Source: Absidia repens (taxonomy: Eukaryota; Mucoromycota; Mucoromycetes; Mucorales; Cunninghamellaceae). From it: a stretch of DNA of 64,000 nt. The stretch is from positions 620,001 to 684,000 of the forward strand of contig MCGE01000007.1 of the NCBI GenBank assembly GCA_002105175.1, given 5' to 3'. The first letter of the stretch is position 1; every line of letters begins with the position of its first letter. This document shows positions 11,110-25,495 of this stretch, one piece after another. The notes beneath the pieces are model-generated. The model had not been told where the DNA came from, did not search any database, and worked only from the letters and a program-made list of their open reading frames with translations. Made by a program: the position numbers and the translations under genes.

Positions 11110-11413
11110 TTATCCAAATCCGTGTTGTACTCGGTTCGCCAGCCGTTTTGTCAGGGTCCACACATCAGTAAAGTCCATTTTTCCCACGGCGTCCTGAATT
11201 CTTGTTCGTGTTTCCAGGTGTCGCATTCTACAAAAAATATAATCATAAGATAAAAAAAAATCGCTGCATGCTTTTCTACTTCTGATGGTTCCCGGTTCCT
11301 TTGTCTATTTACAGTCCATCTATAGCTGCCCCGTTTTTCCGCCGTCTGTAGAACTTCTGTAGTTTCGTTCGGTGGGGCTTGTAGTGAAAAAGCTGAGTAG
11401 CGGATATAGGCAA
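11110..11413 (-). CDS. Unassigned two-exon ORF or gene remnant
   Basis: Exons 11413-11313 and 11227-11110 are joined by an 85-nt GT-AG intron (GTAAAT...TTTTTTGTAG) with matching phase and give about 72 residues to a TAA. The first exon follows an acceptor-like TAG and reads LPISATQLFHYKPHRT, then a very basic QKFYRRRKNGAAIDG. The second reads RHLETRTRIQDAVGKMDFTD and ends LANRVQHGFG. Amino-acid composition looks genuine (basic, helical, with W and H). I found no initiator ATG or upstream exon; the 200 bp upstream carries a weak ORF with a hydrophobic stretch. It may be the 3' end of a decayed gene or transposase. Family unknown. Confidence 0.35.
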
Positions 11414-12816
11414 CTACCTAAGAAGTAAAGTAGAACCCTTCCCCAGAAAAAAAAGTCAATAATGCTATAAAATAATATTAGTAGTAACAATATATCAAGG
11501 CTTGCGTTTAATATCCATAAAGTCTTGCCTATCGAGTTCTTGTGATAGGTAGTAATATCATCCAGTTTGTCCATACAGAAGTAAGCAAGAGAGAAAACAT
11601 TTCGTTTACTACTACTGTTGTACATAAAAATCAAGGTGAGTCGAATATATGATAGTAAGAGGGTGGTTTAACTTTAAATTGAGTAGAGACTGTTCTTCAT
11701 GACGAAGTCATGCTTCGTTGGAATTCAATAAAAAAAAAAAAACGAGCGCACCACAAAAGAAAATCGATCGGATATTAAATGTTTTTTAATCTCTATTATT
11801 TCTGTCAAGCCTGGAATAAGCTCAAATTGCGTACAATTGCATTATTACGTATACTTCGCATGACTTCGTTATAACTCTGCACTAAGTGTGTGATGTATAT
11901 TGTACTCAACTGAGTGTAATGTGTACCTCAATTACCAAGTCAGTTTCTATTTGTAGATCCATAGCATGGTGTAACCACGTCATAGGTAAGGAACAACGAC
12001 TTTATCACACGTCTTTTTTATTGTATTATTGCTGATTATACTTTCTTTACACAGACAAATTAACAATGATGAATTTGGTTTTATACAATAAGATAAAAGT
12101 CATGATCCTTATTTGGTGGAAATCGCGCGTGAACTTTTTTTTAGTGCTTTTGTCTGACTTTTTTAAATTAGCGGTATCAAGATAATTGGAACCAATCAAT
12201 TCTCATATTCACTTTTGTGAATCCTTGATGTTTAGGTACCATCGATTCCCGATGTTATCTTCCAATCGTAATTGGTCCTATTGATAAAAAGTTTTGCTTT
12301 TTATTTCTTGTATCCTCCCTATCATATATAAAGAATACCTCCATTATAGTTTGAATAAAAAAAAGGATTAAGGGACAGAAATGGGACAAAATAAGCTTGT
12401 TTCTCCTTAAAGAATATATATATCCTAATGCCATAACACTAAATCGGTGGGAAAAAGGACTGTGGGAAAACCTTATCTGGCTATATATCAATAGAGTAAT
12501 GATGATATTGGAAGAAGACAATTTAGCCGTTTTTTTTTTTTAACTAAAAAGTACAGAAACTGGGAGCTATTTTATTGCACCTGACTCATATGAACCCACC
12601 AATAACATTGGCAGTACCGTGTTTCGGGGGTTCGATGATTTTTTTTGACAAATGATGGTTAACTATATCGAGATAAAACATTCAAACACCGCACCCCATT
12701 TTTAAATTGTCATCAAATTTTTTTTCTGTTTCTACACTTTTTTTTCTTTTCTTCATTTATTTGTATTTTATTTACTTTTTCCCTATCCATCTTTTGTAAT
12801 TTTATATCTCATTCAA
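11414..12816. other. Intergenic region upstream of the amino-acid transporter
   Basis: AT-rich with no gene seen. It contains the inverted repeat described separately (11698-11869). The last 150 bp is T-rich (T8-T9 tracts) and is probably the promoter and 5' untranslated region of the transporter. Confidence 0.4.
11698..11869. repeat. Possible MITE-like inverted repeat
   Basis: ACGAAGTCATGC at 11702-11713 is repeated in inverted form as GCATGACTTCGT at 11858-11869. The left arm itself forms a hairpin (CATGAC-GAA-GTCATG). The enclosed 144 bp has no ORF. Target-site duplications were not evident by eye. Confidence 0.35.
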
Positions 12817-14304
12817 ATGTCAATTCAAGAAAAAAAGGAAGGGACTCCTAGTTACCATGGGTCTATAGTGGAAGATTCTTATAGTGATTCATATAATGGG
12901 GATCAATTTGTAGACGTTGATCGTACTGATGCTGGTTCCTCCTTTTGGGCCTATTTCAATGTTGTTTGTGTCATTGTACGTATTTATTTTATAACTTCCT
13001 AACTATCTTATATATGAATACTCAACTTTTTTTTTATTTTTTTTTATTTTATTTTTTTATTTAGGCTGGTACTGGTACCCTTGGTCTTCCCTTTGCCTTG
13101 AAACAGGGTGGTTGGTTTGGGTACGTATTTCTTTCCTCTTCCAAAACATCCGAAAACAGAAAATTCATCGTATATTTTTTTTTTTTTTTGTCATTTTAGT
13201 CTGTTTATTCTGTTCTTGTCTTGGTTCATGTCAACATACACAGCCATTATCTTGATCAAATGTCTTTATGCCACAGGAAACAAACGTCTTCACAACTACA
13301 AAGATGTCGCCACTGTAGCCTTTGGAGCTCTTGGTGGATGGGTCAGTTTCTTTTTCAATGCCTGGATCACGCTTGGTGCGCCTGTTCTTTACATGGTTCT
13401 TTCTGGACAAAATTTGAATCAATTGTGTGAAGGAACGGTCGGAGCTATTGGTGACACCTATTGGACTATTATCTCCTGTGTGATCGTTGCCATTCCCTTT
13501 GTCTTGGTCAAGAATATGAAGGAAGTTGCGTTTATGTCCGCTTTTGGTGCCGTTGCCACTGCCATCGTGGTGATTATTGTCTTAGCAGTCAGCTGTGTAG
13601 ACCAACAACATTTCACAGCCGACGACATCGCCAAACACACTCATTCCCCCGTTATTTGGGATCAATTCCCCATCGCTTTGGCCACTATTTCCTTCAGTTT
13701 TGGTGGTAATATTGTCTATCCTCACGTGGAAGCCTCAATGAAGAAACCTCAAGACTGGCCCAAGGTCGTTGCTGCTGGATTGGGTACATGTGCCGGTCTT
13801 TATTTCCTCACTGCTATTCCTGGGTATTATATTTTTGGTGATGACGTCAAATCTCCCGTATACAACAGTATCTCCAATGGTGTTCCCAAGATTATCGCGA
13901 TTGTATTGATGACCATTCATGTGATTACTGCCGCACCCATCTTGGTTACTTCTTTTTCTTTGGACTGTGAAGAAATGGCTAACATCAGTGTGGAACGATT
14001 CGGGAAATGGGGTGAATTTGCTATCCGTGCCTGTCTTCGTATTGCCATCATGGTGTTCGTGGGTGTAATAGCTGTAGTCGTCCCGAATTTCTCTGCTTTG
14101 ATGTCTTTGATCGGTGCCTTTGCTAACTGCCTTCTCATCTTTGTCTTCCCTGTCTGCTTTTATTTCCGTTTGACTGGTATCCGCAACAAACCATTCTATG
14201 AATTGGCTTGGTGTGCACTTATTGTATTATTGGGCTTGGTGGGTTTGATTTTCGGCTCTTGGTCTGCTATCGATGATTTGAAGGCGGCATATGCCTCACC
14301 ATAG
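12817..14304 (+). CDS. AAAP-family amino-acid transporter
   Basis: Exons 12817-12975, 13065-13120 and 13200-14304 give 439 residues. The family (amino acid/auxin permease; Aa_trans) moves amino acids with protons, often across vacuolar membranes (Avt proteins). Evidence: a hydrophilic acidic N-terminus of about 42 residues, then about ten or eleven membrane segments. Segment 1 carries the family motif NVVCVIAGTGTLGLPFALKQGGW, shown here split by intron 1. Later segments include ISFSFGGNIVYPHVEASMKKP and a GYYIFGDDVKSPVYNSI loop. The last exon holds most of the membrane domain. Substrate cannot be read from sequence; plasma-membrane and vacuolar locations are both possible. The stop is followed about 200 bp on by AATAAA (14508). 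Confidence 0.85.
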
Positions 14305-14893
14305 ATGGATACATTTTTATTTTTATTTTTTGTAGTCATAGAATCCTTCCCTATCACCACTTTATACATTATCTTCCCCTATGTTTTTTTTTTTTTGTTA
14401 TTATCATTATCTCTAGTTAGACTAGCATGTATACCTTGTCCTTATTTTAACCTCTGCATTTTTTTGTACATATATATTTTCTGTTCTATTTTACATACAT
14501 GTTCAATTAATAAAGGAACTCTCTTTTGAAATACTTCTGATCATTTGACTAGTTCGATTTATATGGTGGGTGTCTGTATTGATTGTGGAAAAAAAAAAGT
14601 TGGGTAGGAGTATGTGTGATTTGAATTTTATGAGCGAACTTAGCTTAATTGCGATTGGAAGGTGATCTATACTTATTGATGGAACCACTTTTACATCAGG
14701 AAAACTCTTTGGTAATATATTTTGCCTTGTACTGTACATGATGGTTTTTAGATTGTAGAGCTGACTAAAATTACATTTTGAGCATTGATCATGCATTATG
14801 TGTTTAAAACTCAGCTGTCAAAATCGTTTTTACTTATCAATGAAAGGCAAATTTGGCCATTTTTTTTTTTCAAACGAAGAATGGTGGGTGACG

Positions 14894-14934
<41 letters not shown>

Positions 14935-15061
14935 CCGAAGAATTATTGAAAGAAAGAAAAAACAACCTTTCATTGATCAACTTATCACCCTTATCCGAAG
15001 GTTCCTTTTTAATATATAACAAACAATCAAAAATATAAAGTTTTATATCGTTATCAAAATA
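14305..15061. other. Intergenic region with A38 tract
   Basis: Contains the 3' untranslated region of the transporter, a TGTACTGTACA palindrome-like site (about 14728), an A38 run at 14894-14931 and then the probable promoter of the anillin-like gene. No gene seen. Confidence 0.45.
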
Positions 15062-15803
15062 ATGGATACAACAAGGGAAATTATTGCTCCACCACCGAAA
15101 CTACTATGGAGAGAAACACTCACTCGACTTCGTGCATACAGAGGCGTGCAGAGAAACGGGAAAATTGAACCTTTCGACAGTAGACGCTGTTCATTATCGA
15201 CTACGCAGTCTACGGGGAAACATGTCCCATTATTTAAAAGTTCTATTCTTTCGAGCACTGTGTCTCCTCTACAACCCTGCCATCAGAATGATAATCCAAC
15301 GGATCCAATTTCAGTTCCTGACGAAACAAATGCCGTATACAAGAAGGACAAGCAGTTGTTGGTGTTGCCACTTCCTACAGATGTAATGACTCAAAGCATA
15401 TCAGAGAAAAGCGCTGATCATGGGAAGCACCAACAAGAAAAAAACGAATCGCAAAAAAAGCAGCAGACGCAATATTATTTTCAGCACCAACAGATAAGAA
15501 ATGAATCCCTTGTAAACAAGTCATTTCGTAAAATAATACATTTGAGCCGCGCTACAACATGGATGCTCCCGAATGCCATCGTCGCTGCAACTTCGTCAGC
15601 ATCTTTACCGGCTCATTCTACGCATAAACCATTGTCTTTAGAAGCCTACTCAAATACTTCTGATTTGATTCCTTTGCGATTACCATCCTTTGATGAATTT
15701 TCTAAAGGGTCTGATTTGGATCAACTATCGTCGTTTAGGTAAAACACTATACGGCGGAGTTAACAATTACCCCTTAAACTTCCAATAATTCCTCATTCTC
15801 TCG

Positions 15804-15836
<33 letters not shown>

Positions 15837-17437
15837 AAGACAAGAAATCAATGCAACTTGTACACAAAGCTCATTATCGAACAAAAAGACAAAATATTCT
15901 AGGAAGAATTTGCGCTTCAATGGTAGGAACAATATCAGCAAAGTGAAAGGAATCACCTCTTAACACATTTTGTATCATAGTTCATCAAATCACTAGCTTG
16001 ACTTCAGCAAGAGGTAAAGAAAGGCGACTAGGATCGGTTATATAAGGATTCTTTTAATTTGAATAGTGTTGCTTAAATTTTACAGATTTGGAATATGAAC
16101 TTCTTGTCAGGGTGAATCAAGAAACTGTGGCTGTGCGTTATGGGCAAATGAAGAAGCTTGCGAAAGGAATTAGTTCTTGTTGTCTACCTGAAGATTGGCT
16201 ATCCCTGTAAGTAATTTGTCCCCCCCACCTTTTCTGGCATTATATTGATTAAATCTACTTTGTTATATGGCAGGAAAGTTGATGGATCATTTGAATTGAC
16301 AATCGTCATTAACACGAAACCTACAAGGCCCTACAAAATGGCAGACTACTTGGCAAGGCGTGGACTATGGCCCTTGCGTTTACGAAAACATCGTCAGCAA
16401 CCGCACCAACAACACCATAAGCAGCAGAATCAATCGGACGAAGTATCTACTAGCCACTCATCCTGTTGGTCATCATCATCAGACGACGCTTCTGCGGCCG
16501 TTGTTCTGCCTTCATTGACATCTTTGCAATCAGTGAAGACAACAGACTTATCATCATCTACTTCTTCTGCTTCTGGTATGGTCATTACAGGGTATTTAGA
16601 TTTACCATCAGGCGACAGCATGGATCAGATTGAAGACGGTCAACATAGATATCGACTCGTTAAACCACAATCAGCAAAATACAACAGTTATGCGACAACG
16701 TTAGATATTGAAATCTTGATCGAATTTTCATGGCAGGCGCGAAGACCATCTGACAAGGAGGTGATCCGACCAACCGCCTCCAACAAAGAGCCGCCAGTCT
16801 CTTTTGCCTATCCATGGCTACGGTATCCGGAAGGCGCTCTCCCACCCATTTCCCCTGATATTGAAAATGAAGAAAATTTATTGGCGGACAAGGATGCGGT
16901 TCATGCTGCGATGACCCATGTAACTCAAGGTGATCATTTGACGCTCTATCTTCACAATGTAGTCTCACCGGTAATAGCAAGGCAATGAAGTAAGGTGACA
17001 TTTACTAATATTTTATTTTCTCTTTTTTTCTGAATTAGAAATGGGAAAGGTACTGGGTAATGGTCAAGAACAAACGACTTTTAATACTGTCTACATTTTA
17101 CAAGGTTAGTAAAAAGAGATATATTATGAAAGAACGAGGATTTCTCACCTTACACGTATTCATTTTTGTCATGTAGAACAAAGGTCCAATATATGATATA
17201 CCATTAGATTTATTGACTCAAGTTTCGAAGCCTACTGAAGAAGACCAAGAGTATGTTTGCCTAAATCGACAGGTTGGCATTGTGATTCAGCTCAATGTGG
17301 ACAGCAACAACACCAACATCAACACAGCATTAGGGAATAGGATATATATATCGGCAGATACATCAATCTTTGCTTTACATTGGATTCGTGCATTAACGAT
17401 GTTTAAGGCAAATAAAAAAGTGCAAAATATTCCATAG
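15062..17437 (+). CDS. Anillin-like PH-domain protein
   Basis: Exons 15062-15738, 15840-15922, 16086-16206, 16274-16970, 17039-17104 and 17177-17437 give 634 residues. The N-terminal 220 residues are low-complexity (Q/S/T-rich, basic). Around residues 255-312 a segment resembles the start of the anillin-homology region (YELLVRVNQETVAVRYGQMK, then SCCLPEDW and GSFELTIVINTK). A Ser- and His/Gln-rich insert follows. Residues about 520-630 form a PH fold: KWERYWVMVKNKRLLILSTF, a basic loop, and a C-terminal helix FALHWIRALTMFK. Anillin and Mid1-type proteins scaffold septins and the cytokinetic ring at the membrane. The PH call is firm; the anillin assignment is inference. Intron 1 contains a 31-T polypyrimidine tract. 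Confidence 0.6.
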
Positions 17438-17640
17438 GTTTAGTGATAATAGTGATTTAGTAATAGATGCTTCGATCAAATAAAAAAGACCCTACCGCAC
17501 AGCTCTGTGCGGGAATTGAATTTACAAATCTTTTGTCTGTCTTCCCTTTTTTTTTATTTTTTTTTATTTTTATTTTGTGTGCTGCGTTTTGTCTCCTCCT
17601 TCTCCTTCTCTTTTCTTCCATTTTCATCTCAAAAACAAAG

Positions 17641-20407
<2,767 letters not shown>

Positions 20408-21289
20408 ACACGAAATTGTTGACTTGTCTCTCTTGCTCTCTCTTGTCTTTATTTTTATTTTTATTTTTGTTCTCTAAATGGAGGTTTTCGCTTCTTGATT
20501 GGTTTCATATTAATAGTCATCTCTCTTATTCTTCTCGTCCTCTTCCCTTCAAACTAGTACCACATCACCTTCTTTTTTTACTATATACATATTTTGCTTT
20601 ATACGGATTTCCTTTTCTTTAGATTAGCTTCAACATATGTAGATATTATATATATATATATTTATCAATAAAGACAAAAAAATAAAAAACCAACCTATTT
20701 ATGATCTTATATGACCTATCTATCTCTGTAGACCTTTTGACTATATACCAAATCAGGCTGAAGTGGGTGTGTTGCATCGAACAACAAGATTTTTTTTTTT
20801 TTTAATATAGGAGATTGAAGAATGCACAATTGGCCATGTTTATTTATTACACGACTACCAAGGAGTATACTATAATATTTGGTATAACAATCGTTTCAAA
20901 GTGATTTTCCAATTCAATTCATTAGTGATATGATTGGCCGGGCATATGATAGGACACTCCTATCTGATGTTAAAAAAACAATAAATTCCTGTTGTCTGAC
21001 CATCTTTTTTACCCCCCCCTACAAATCTCTCGTGTCAATTATGTCGATTCATTTTTATCGGCATCTTATCGATCCCTTGCCCAGAGAACCCGCCACCTCA
21101 AAACAAATGTGTGTCCTCTGTTATCATTGCCCGATTAGGTGCAAGCAAAAAAACGCTGGTGCGGTGTTTGAATCAAGTTCATGCTCATGACAAAATCCTA
21201 GGGTAGAATCTTTTTTTTTGTTTGTTTCAACTTTTTTTTTTTCCCTTCGTTGCACTTCTTCCTCCCATTCTGTTTTTAATACTGTCATC
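20408..21289. other. Intergenic region between ded1 and qcr10
   Basis: The 3' untranslated region of ded1 with AATAAA (20667) and a (TA)n run, then unremarkable AT-rich DNA. The last 70 bp before qcr10 is T-rich. No gene seen. Confidence 0.4.
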
Positions 21290-21574
21290 ATGCCTGTCAG
21301 ACAAATTATCTCCTCACCACATTTCGCTTTCGTCACTCCTGAAAAATTCATTCATGCGTAAGTAGGTTTTTATATGCTTATATTACCTGGGTTATATTAA
21401 TGATCTGCTTGAAACAGTATTCCGTCGTTAGCGTTTTGGGGTGCTGGAACTGCTGCAGCTCTTTCTCTTTTTGGTTCTGATGTTCCTTTGGTCAAGAAAG
21501 ACATTTTGTCCAATATTCCTATTGTTGGCGGTCAGTGGGACGTTGAATTACCAGCCGAAGAAAAATCGAAATGA
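21290..21574 (+). CDS. qcr10: Cytochrome bc1 complex subunit 10 (Qcr10)
   Basis: Exons 21290-21357 and 21418-21574 (60-nt intron, phase 2) give 74 residues, a gene too short to stand out as one ORF. Qcr10 is the small single-pass accessory subunit of ubiquinol-cytochrome c reductase in the inner mitochondrial membrane. Evidence: the length, a basic N-terminus, one membrane helix (PSLAFWGAGTAAALSLFGSD) and the family-type end VPLVKKDILSNIPIVGGQW followed by an acidic tail. The helix is preceded by the FVTPEKF segment that aligns with the family's matrix-side residues. Confidence 0.8.
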
Positions 21575-22459
21575 ACAGCATCAAGGAAGGTGAAGTGGGT
21601 GCGATGCAACATGGGTTAGGAATGGAAGTAAAACGGTATGCTGGGCCAGAAAAAAAAAAGGACAGACAGCTGGGGTGCCTATGATAGGGAGAGACTATGT
21701 ATGAGGGTGGTTTAAGAGAGTGAAGGGGAGTAGGGGTCGACGACAATCAGGAGGATGATTACTCAATCTCAATTCATCTTTTATTTACTTAGGTAACCTA
21801 AATGACTCCAGGATTTTCATTATTAGTTTTACTTCATATTGCATTATATATTACTTTTCATATTATTGTAATAAAAACCTCATTTGTTTTTATGTATCAT
21901 TTGTTGATTGTCTTCATTTTATTATTGTTATATGAATCTGTATGTCTGGGGCGCAGTGGTAGGGGTACATGGGTATGAGGATGATTGGATTGTTGAGAGC
22001 CTATTTCAGGGCGGCGTATGTATTTTATTTTTATTTTATTTTTTAACACAGCTTTGGAAGGTGTCTAGATCGTATACTCCTAATCGTCGACAATAATTCT
22101 CCTCCAACTATTCTTCTCAACTCCTTTTTTTTTGATATCAAAATATATATATATATATATAGGTCCTTCGTTATGGCGATCTCCACTTTAGGATATCAAC
22201 GTGTCTACCCCTTGATATATGTTTCTTTTTTGTAACCAATGTCAATGTGTTATATTGAAAAATGATAATCCACCTCGAGTCGAGACAAAATAAAAATAGC
22301 TTGATTGATTATAAAAGCCGACCGCCTGACTATTTTTTTTCTTTTTTCACACTTTTTTTTTCTTTTTTTTTTTTTCTTTTTTCTCTTTCCTCTATAAATA
22401 AGCTTGCTTCTATTTTCTGTAATTTTTACGCTTCCTACATATTTTATTTTAAACTCATC
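21575..22459. other. Intergenic region between qcr10 and the GH16 gene
   Basis: No gene seen. It contains a (TA)n tract at about 22142-22160 and a long T/C-rich tract at 22330-22390 just upstream of the GH16 start, which is probably promoter or 5' leader. Confidence 0.4.
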
Positions 22460-23639
22460 ATGGTCTCCCGTTTGACAGTCGCAGTTCTTCTTGGTTTATC
22501 TGTGTTACAAGGATTGACAGCATTACCAACAAAACGTGCTGGTCAGTGTACACCTTTCAAGGGTAATTTCGGTGAAAGCTCAAATTGGTCTGCCCAAGAA
22601 AAAAAGCCAAACTTGTATGAAAACTCTGAAAATGGTCTCAAGTTTAATTTGATTCGTCCCAAGGAGTATACTAAAAAGTATGACAAAGATGAAAGTAAGT
22701 CAAACTTTTTGAAAAAAAAAAAGTATCTAGCGATTCACTGAAGCTTTTGGTTATATAGAGGCATATTACAACTCTGCCGTTGGTAGTGGTCCTACCTTTG
22801 TCTATGATGCCGATGTCCAATATGGACGCCTTTCTGCTTCAATCAAGGCTCCTGCTGTTGGGGGTGCAGTCACTGCTTTGATTTTCAAGTCCACTGATGG
22901 CGATGAAATCGATTTTGAGTTGATTGCTTCTCGTAAGTGAATCTGTATTTTTTTAAAAAGTTGTCAATGGAAGTGAAAATAGACTAATATCTTTTATTTT
23001 ATTTTATTTTTTTGGTGGTGGTGGTGATCGACAACTAGCCGATAATACTCAGTAGGTTGATAATACCAAGAAAGGAATATTAGCTACATCTCTCATCTAA
23101 CGATATTACTTTCTTTTCTAATAGAACCAATTACTACTGGGGAAAAAAAGTTGAAACAGGGAAAAATGGTAAAAAGCATACAGGCTCAATTTCTGATGAT
23201 TATCATACTTACACTATTGATTGGTAAGGAATCCCCACCCCAATTTTTTTTTTTTTTTTGTCCTGTATCCCTTCCTTTCATTTTAACTGATTTTTTCTTT
23301 ATTGCTTTACCATCGAATCCGTTAGGTCACCTACATCCATCAAGTGGTATATTGATGGCAAACAAGTCCGTGAACAGACTGCGGAAAAGACAAAGATTAA
23401 TGGTCAGGAGAGATATCCTACTAGTCCCTCACAAATTCAAATTGGACTTTGGGATGGCTCTGGTGTTGCTGGTACGTCCGCTTGGGCTCAAGGTCCTATC
23501 GAGGTAGGTGAAATTAATCGCAAACGCAGTACCATCATCCCATCCATGGTCACTAATTTATTTCTCATTTTTTATTTAGTGGTCGGATAAAGAAGTCTCT
23601 GCTTATGTGAAAGATATTACTGTGGAATGCCCCTATTAG
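22460..23639 (+). CDS. Secreted GH16 chitin-glucan transglycosylase (CRH-like)
   Basis: Exons 22460-22694, 22759-22932, 23039-23051 (13 nt), 23125-23223, 23326-23503 and 23580-23639 give 252 residues. CRH enzymes link chitin to beta-glucan in the wall. A signal peptide is clear (LTVAVLLGLSVLQGLTALP), followed by a Kex2-type KR. The catalytic motif DEIDFE lies at about residues 130-135, with the nucleophile and acid/base glutamates separated as the GH16 pattern E-x-D-x-E requires. QTNYYWGKK, TYTIDWSPTSIKWYIDGKQVR and QIGLWDGSG are conserved strands of the same fold. The protein ends CPY with no GPI tail, so it is probably freely secreted or wall-bound by other means. The 13-nt exon is required to join DFELIAS to TNYYWG in frame. 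Confidence 0.85.
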
Positions 23640-24138
23640 TCCTCCCAATAAACAGTGTTTTATCACATCATCATCATCCCATTTTTGTAGTACTCGTCCC
23701 TTTTAATTTTTCTTTTTTATTCTTATTAGTAAAGTTGTAATGAAACCTCCTTTAGTATATTAATTCGTCTTCTACTCTCTCCACCTTTTTTTATTATTCT
23801 GACAAATCAATAAACAACGACCCTTGATTTTTCGAAGGAGCTATACTATATTTTTATTGATATTGTTTGTTTTACAAAACCATGCTCCTTCTTTGATGCT
23901 ACCACTGATCCCCTTCATACCACCAGCCAATTTCACTCCACACATCATCATTTGCACTTTTGCACACCCAATTTTTCTAATCTATACCAATCACATAATT
24001 CTCGAATGTGTTTTAAATAAAATCTTATATTTTAGTTCTGTCTTTTTTTCGCCCATCATTGCTGGGTTTTAACTTTTATATTTTTTTTTCCTCTTTCATT
24101 TTTTTCATTTTTTTTTCACTCTTTTTTAATCATGCGAC
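23640..24138. other. Intergenic region upstream of the PEHE gene
   Basis: The 3' untranslated region of the GH16 gene (AATAAA right after the stop) and T-rich DNA (T8 tracts) ahead of the next gene. No gene seen. Confidence 0.4.
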
Positions 24139-24288
24139 ATGGTTGAAGAACGAAGCAAGCGCGCCTTACCCGCAAGGCATTCTTTTCTTACTGAAGCCGT
24201 CAGCTCCGTATTGGATTCTCAATCAAGTAAGAGACTATGCGTTAACAAGTACGCCGTCCCACCTCAATCTTGATACCAATCACTGACA

Positions 24289-24320
<32 letters not shown>

Positions 24321-25495
24321 CGGTAGAGGTGCAATTGCCTCAGGTTGACAGTAGAACTGTCCTCAAGTTAGATCAAGATACCTCTTACTGTACCATCCAT
24401 GGCGAATCTACACCTCCTCTTCAAACTTCTTCTGACACTCAACCCATCTTCCGAATATTGCCACAACGACGACCTACCAAGACAAAGGTAAAACCTCCCT
24501 GTACTACATAAGGCTTATTAAAACAACTAATCCTAATACCCACTTTTTTTTGCATATACTAGAACAGCATTCCACTCTCTGATGATTATTATATCGCACG
24601 TCATCGCAAGCATGAAATGGAGGAAAAAAAGCAAAAAAAATCGAGAAAAAGAACGGTTGGAACACGAGCTCTATCAGCAACAACAACTGGTGGAACGCTT
24701 AAAAACACTAGATAAAAGCACTCTGGCTTCTATCGTCTCCTCTCTACGCAGTGTGAACAACAGCAACCCTCAGCTTCCTTCATCCTCTTCAACATACATC
24801 TCCATGACCACGAATGAACTAGAGCGCCTTCATCAGACGCTTTTACAAGATGCTAGGGAACAAATGTATCGTTATGAACAACTCGGTTTGGGAAGAAAGC
24901 GTGGACAAGGATTTGCAGCATCAACGACACAATCTCGCATCTCTTCAACAAAAATGGAGACTGACTACCACCCAAGCCCAGCCACAGTCACCTCCAAGAC
25001 GAAAAATCACCGTGCGTCAGAGGAAAACGTAGCATTGGAATCGTCCAAATCAACACCACCTCAGCCTAAATCACCACCACCTTCACCACCTTCACCACCT
25101 TCACCACCGACTTCCACTTCCTCCTGCTCTGCGTCACCATACACCAAGAAAGCGATTCCTTCGGCACCATCCAATTCATCGCCTTTACCGTCATCATCAT
25201 CATCATCCTCCTCCTCAGTAACAACAACAACAACAACAACAACAACATCAACAAAACCATCATCTCGTTTGGAATCCCATGAAAGCAATACAAGAGAATC
25301 AATAGTACTAGCGCATTTAAAAGCACACGGTAACCGTCCTTCGGGCGGTAAACGAAAAAGCTTACGAACTGCCATTGCCTTTGGGGAAAAATCCCTGCTA
25401 TGGACGAAATTGAATTCAAGTTACCGGATGATGTTTTTGGTGATCTTATGCTGAAACGAACCACGGATTCTTCAAGACGTCGCCGATTGGCATGA
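24139..25495 (+). CDS. PEHE-domain (MSL1/KANSL1-like) protein, frame broken twice
   Basis: Exons 24139-24226, 24327-24487 and 24563-25495. PEHE domains bind MYST-family histone acetyltransferases such as MOF in animal MSL and NSL complexes. The family signature is here: FRILPQRRP, then LSDDYYIARHRKHEMEEKK, and a basic coiled region (EKERLEHELYQQQQLVERL). The first part is in one frame, the middle (about 24630-25390: coiled region, Ser/Pro/Thr runs, PSPPSPPSPP) is in the +1 frame, and the end (PAMDEIEFKLPDDVFGDLM, basic tail, TGA) is back in the first frame. The breaks fall at an A7GCA8 run (about 24623-24640) and at GGGGAAAAA (about 25383). No intron with matching phase explains either. Sequencing error, a decaying gene or recoding are all possible. 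The ATG at 24132 gives only three codons, so the start is 24139. Confidence 0.65.

Noticed and set aside
11698..11875. loxP-like site (ATAACTTCGT... with inverted arm)
   Set aside because: Only about 12 nt match and the spacing is 144 bp; no recombinase gene is nearby.
24132..24148. ATG at 24132 as the start of the PEHE gene
   Set aside because: It stops after three codons (TGA). The next ATG, at 24139, reads MVEERSKRALPARHSF.
25325..25416. Intron explaining the second PEHE frame break (GTAACC...TTCAAG)
   Set aside because: The donor phase does not match the acceptor phase; splicing would create a stop within four codons.
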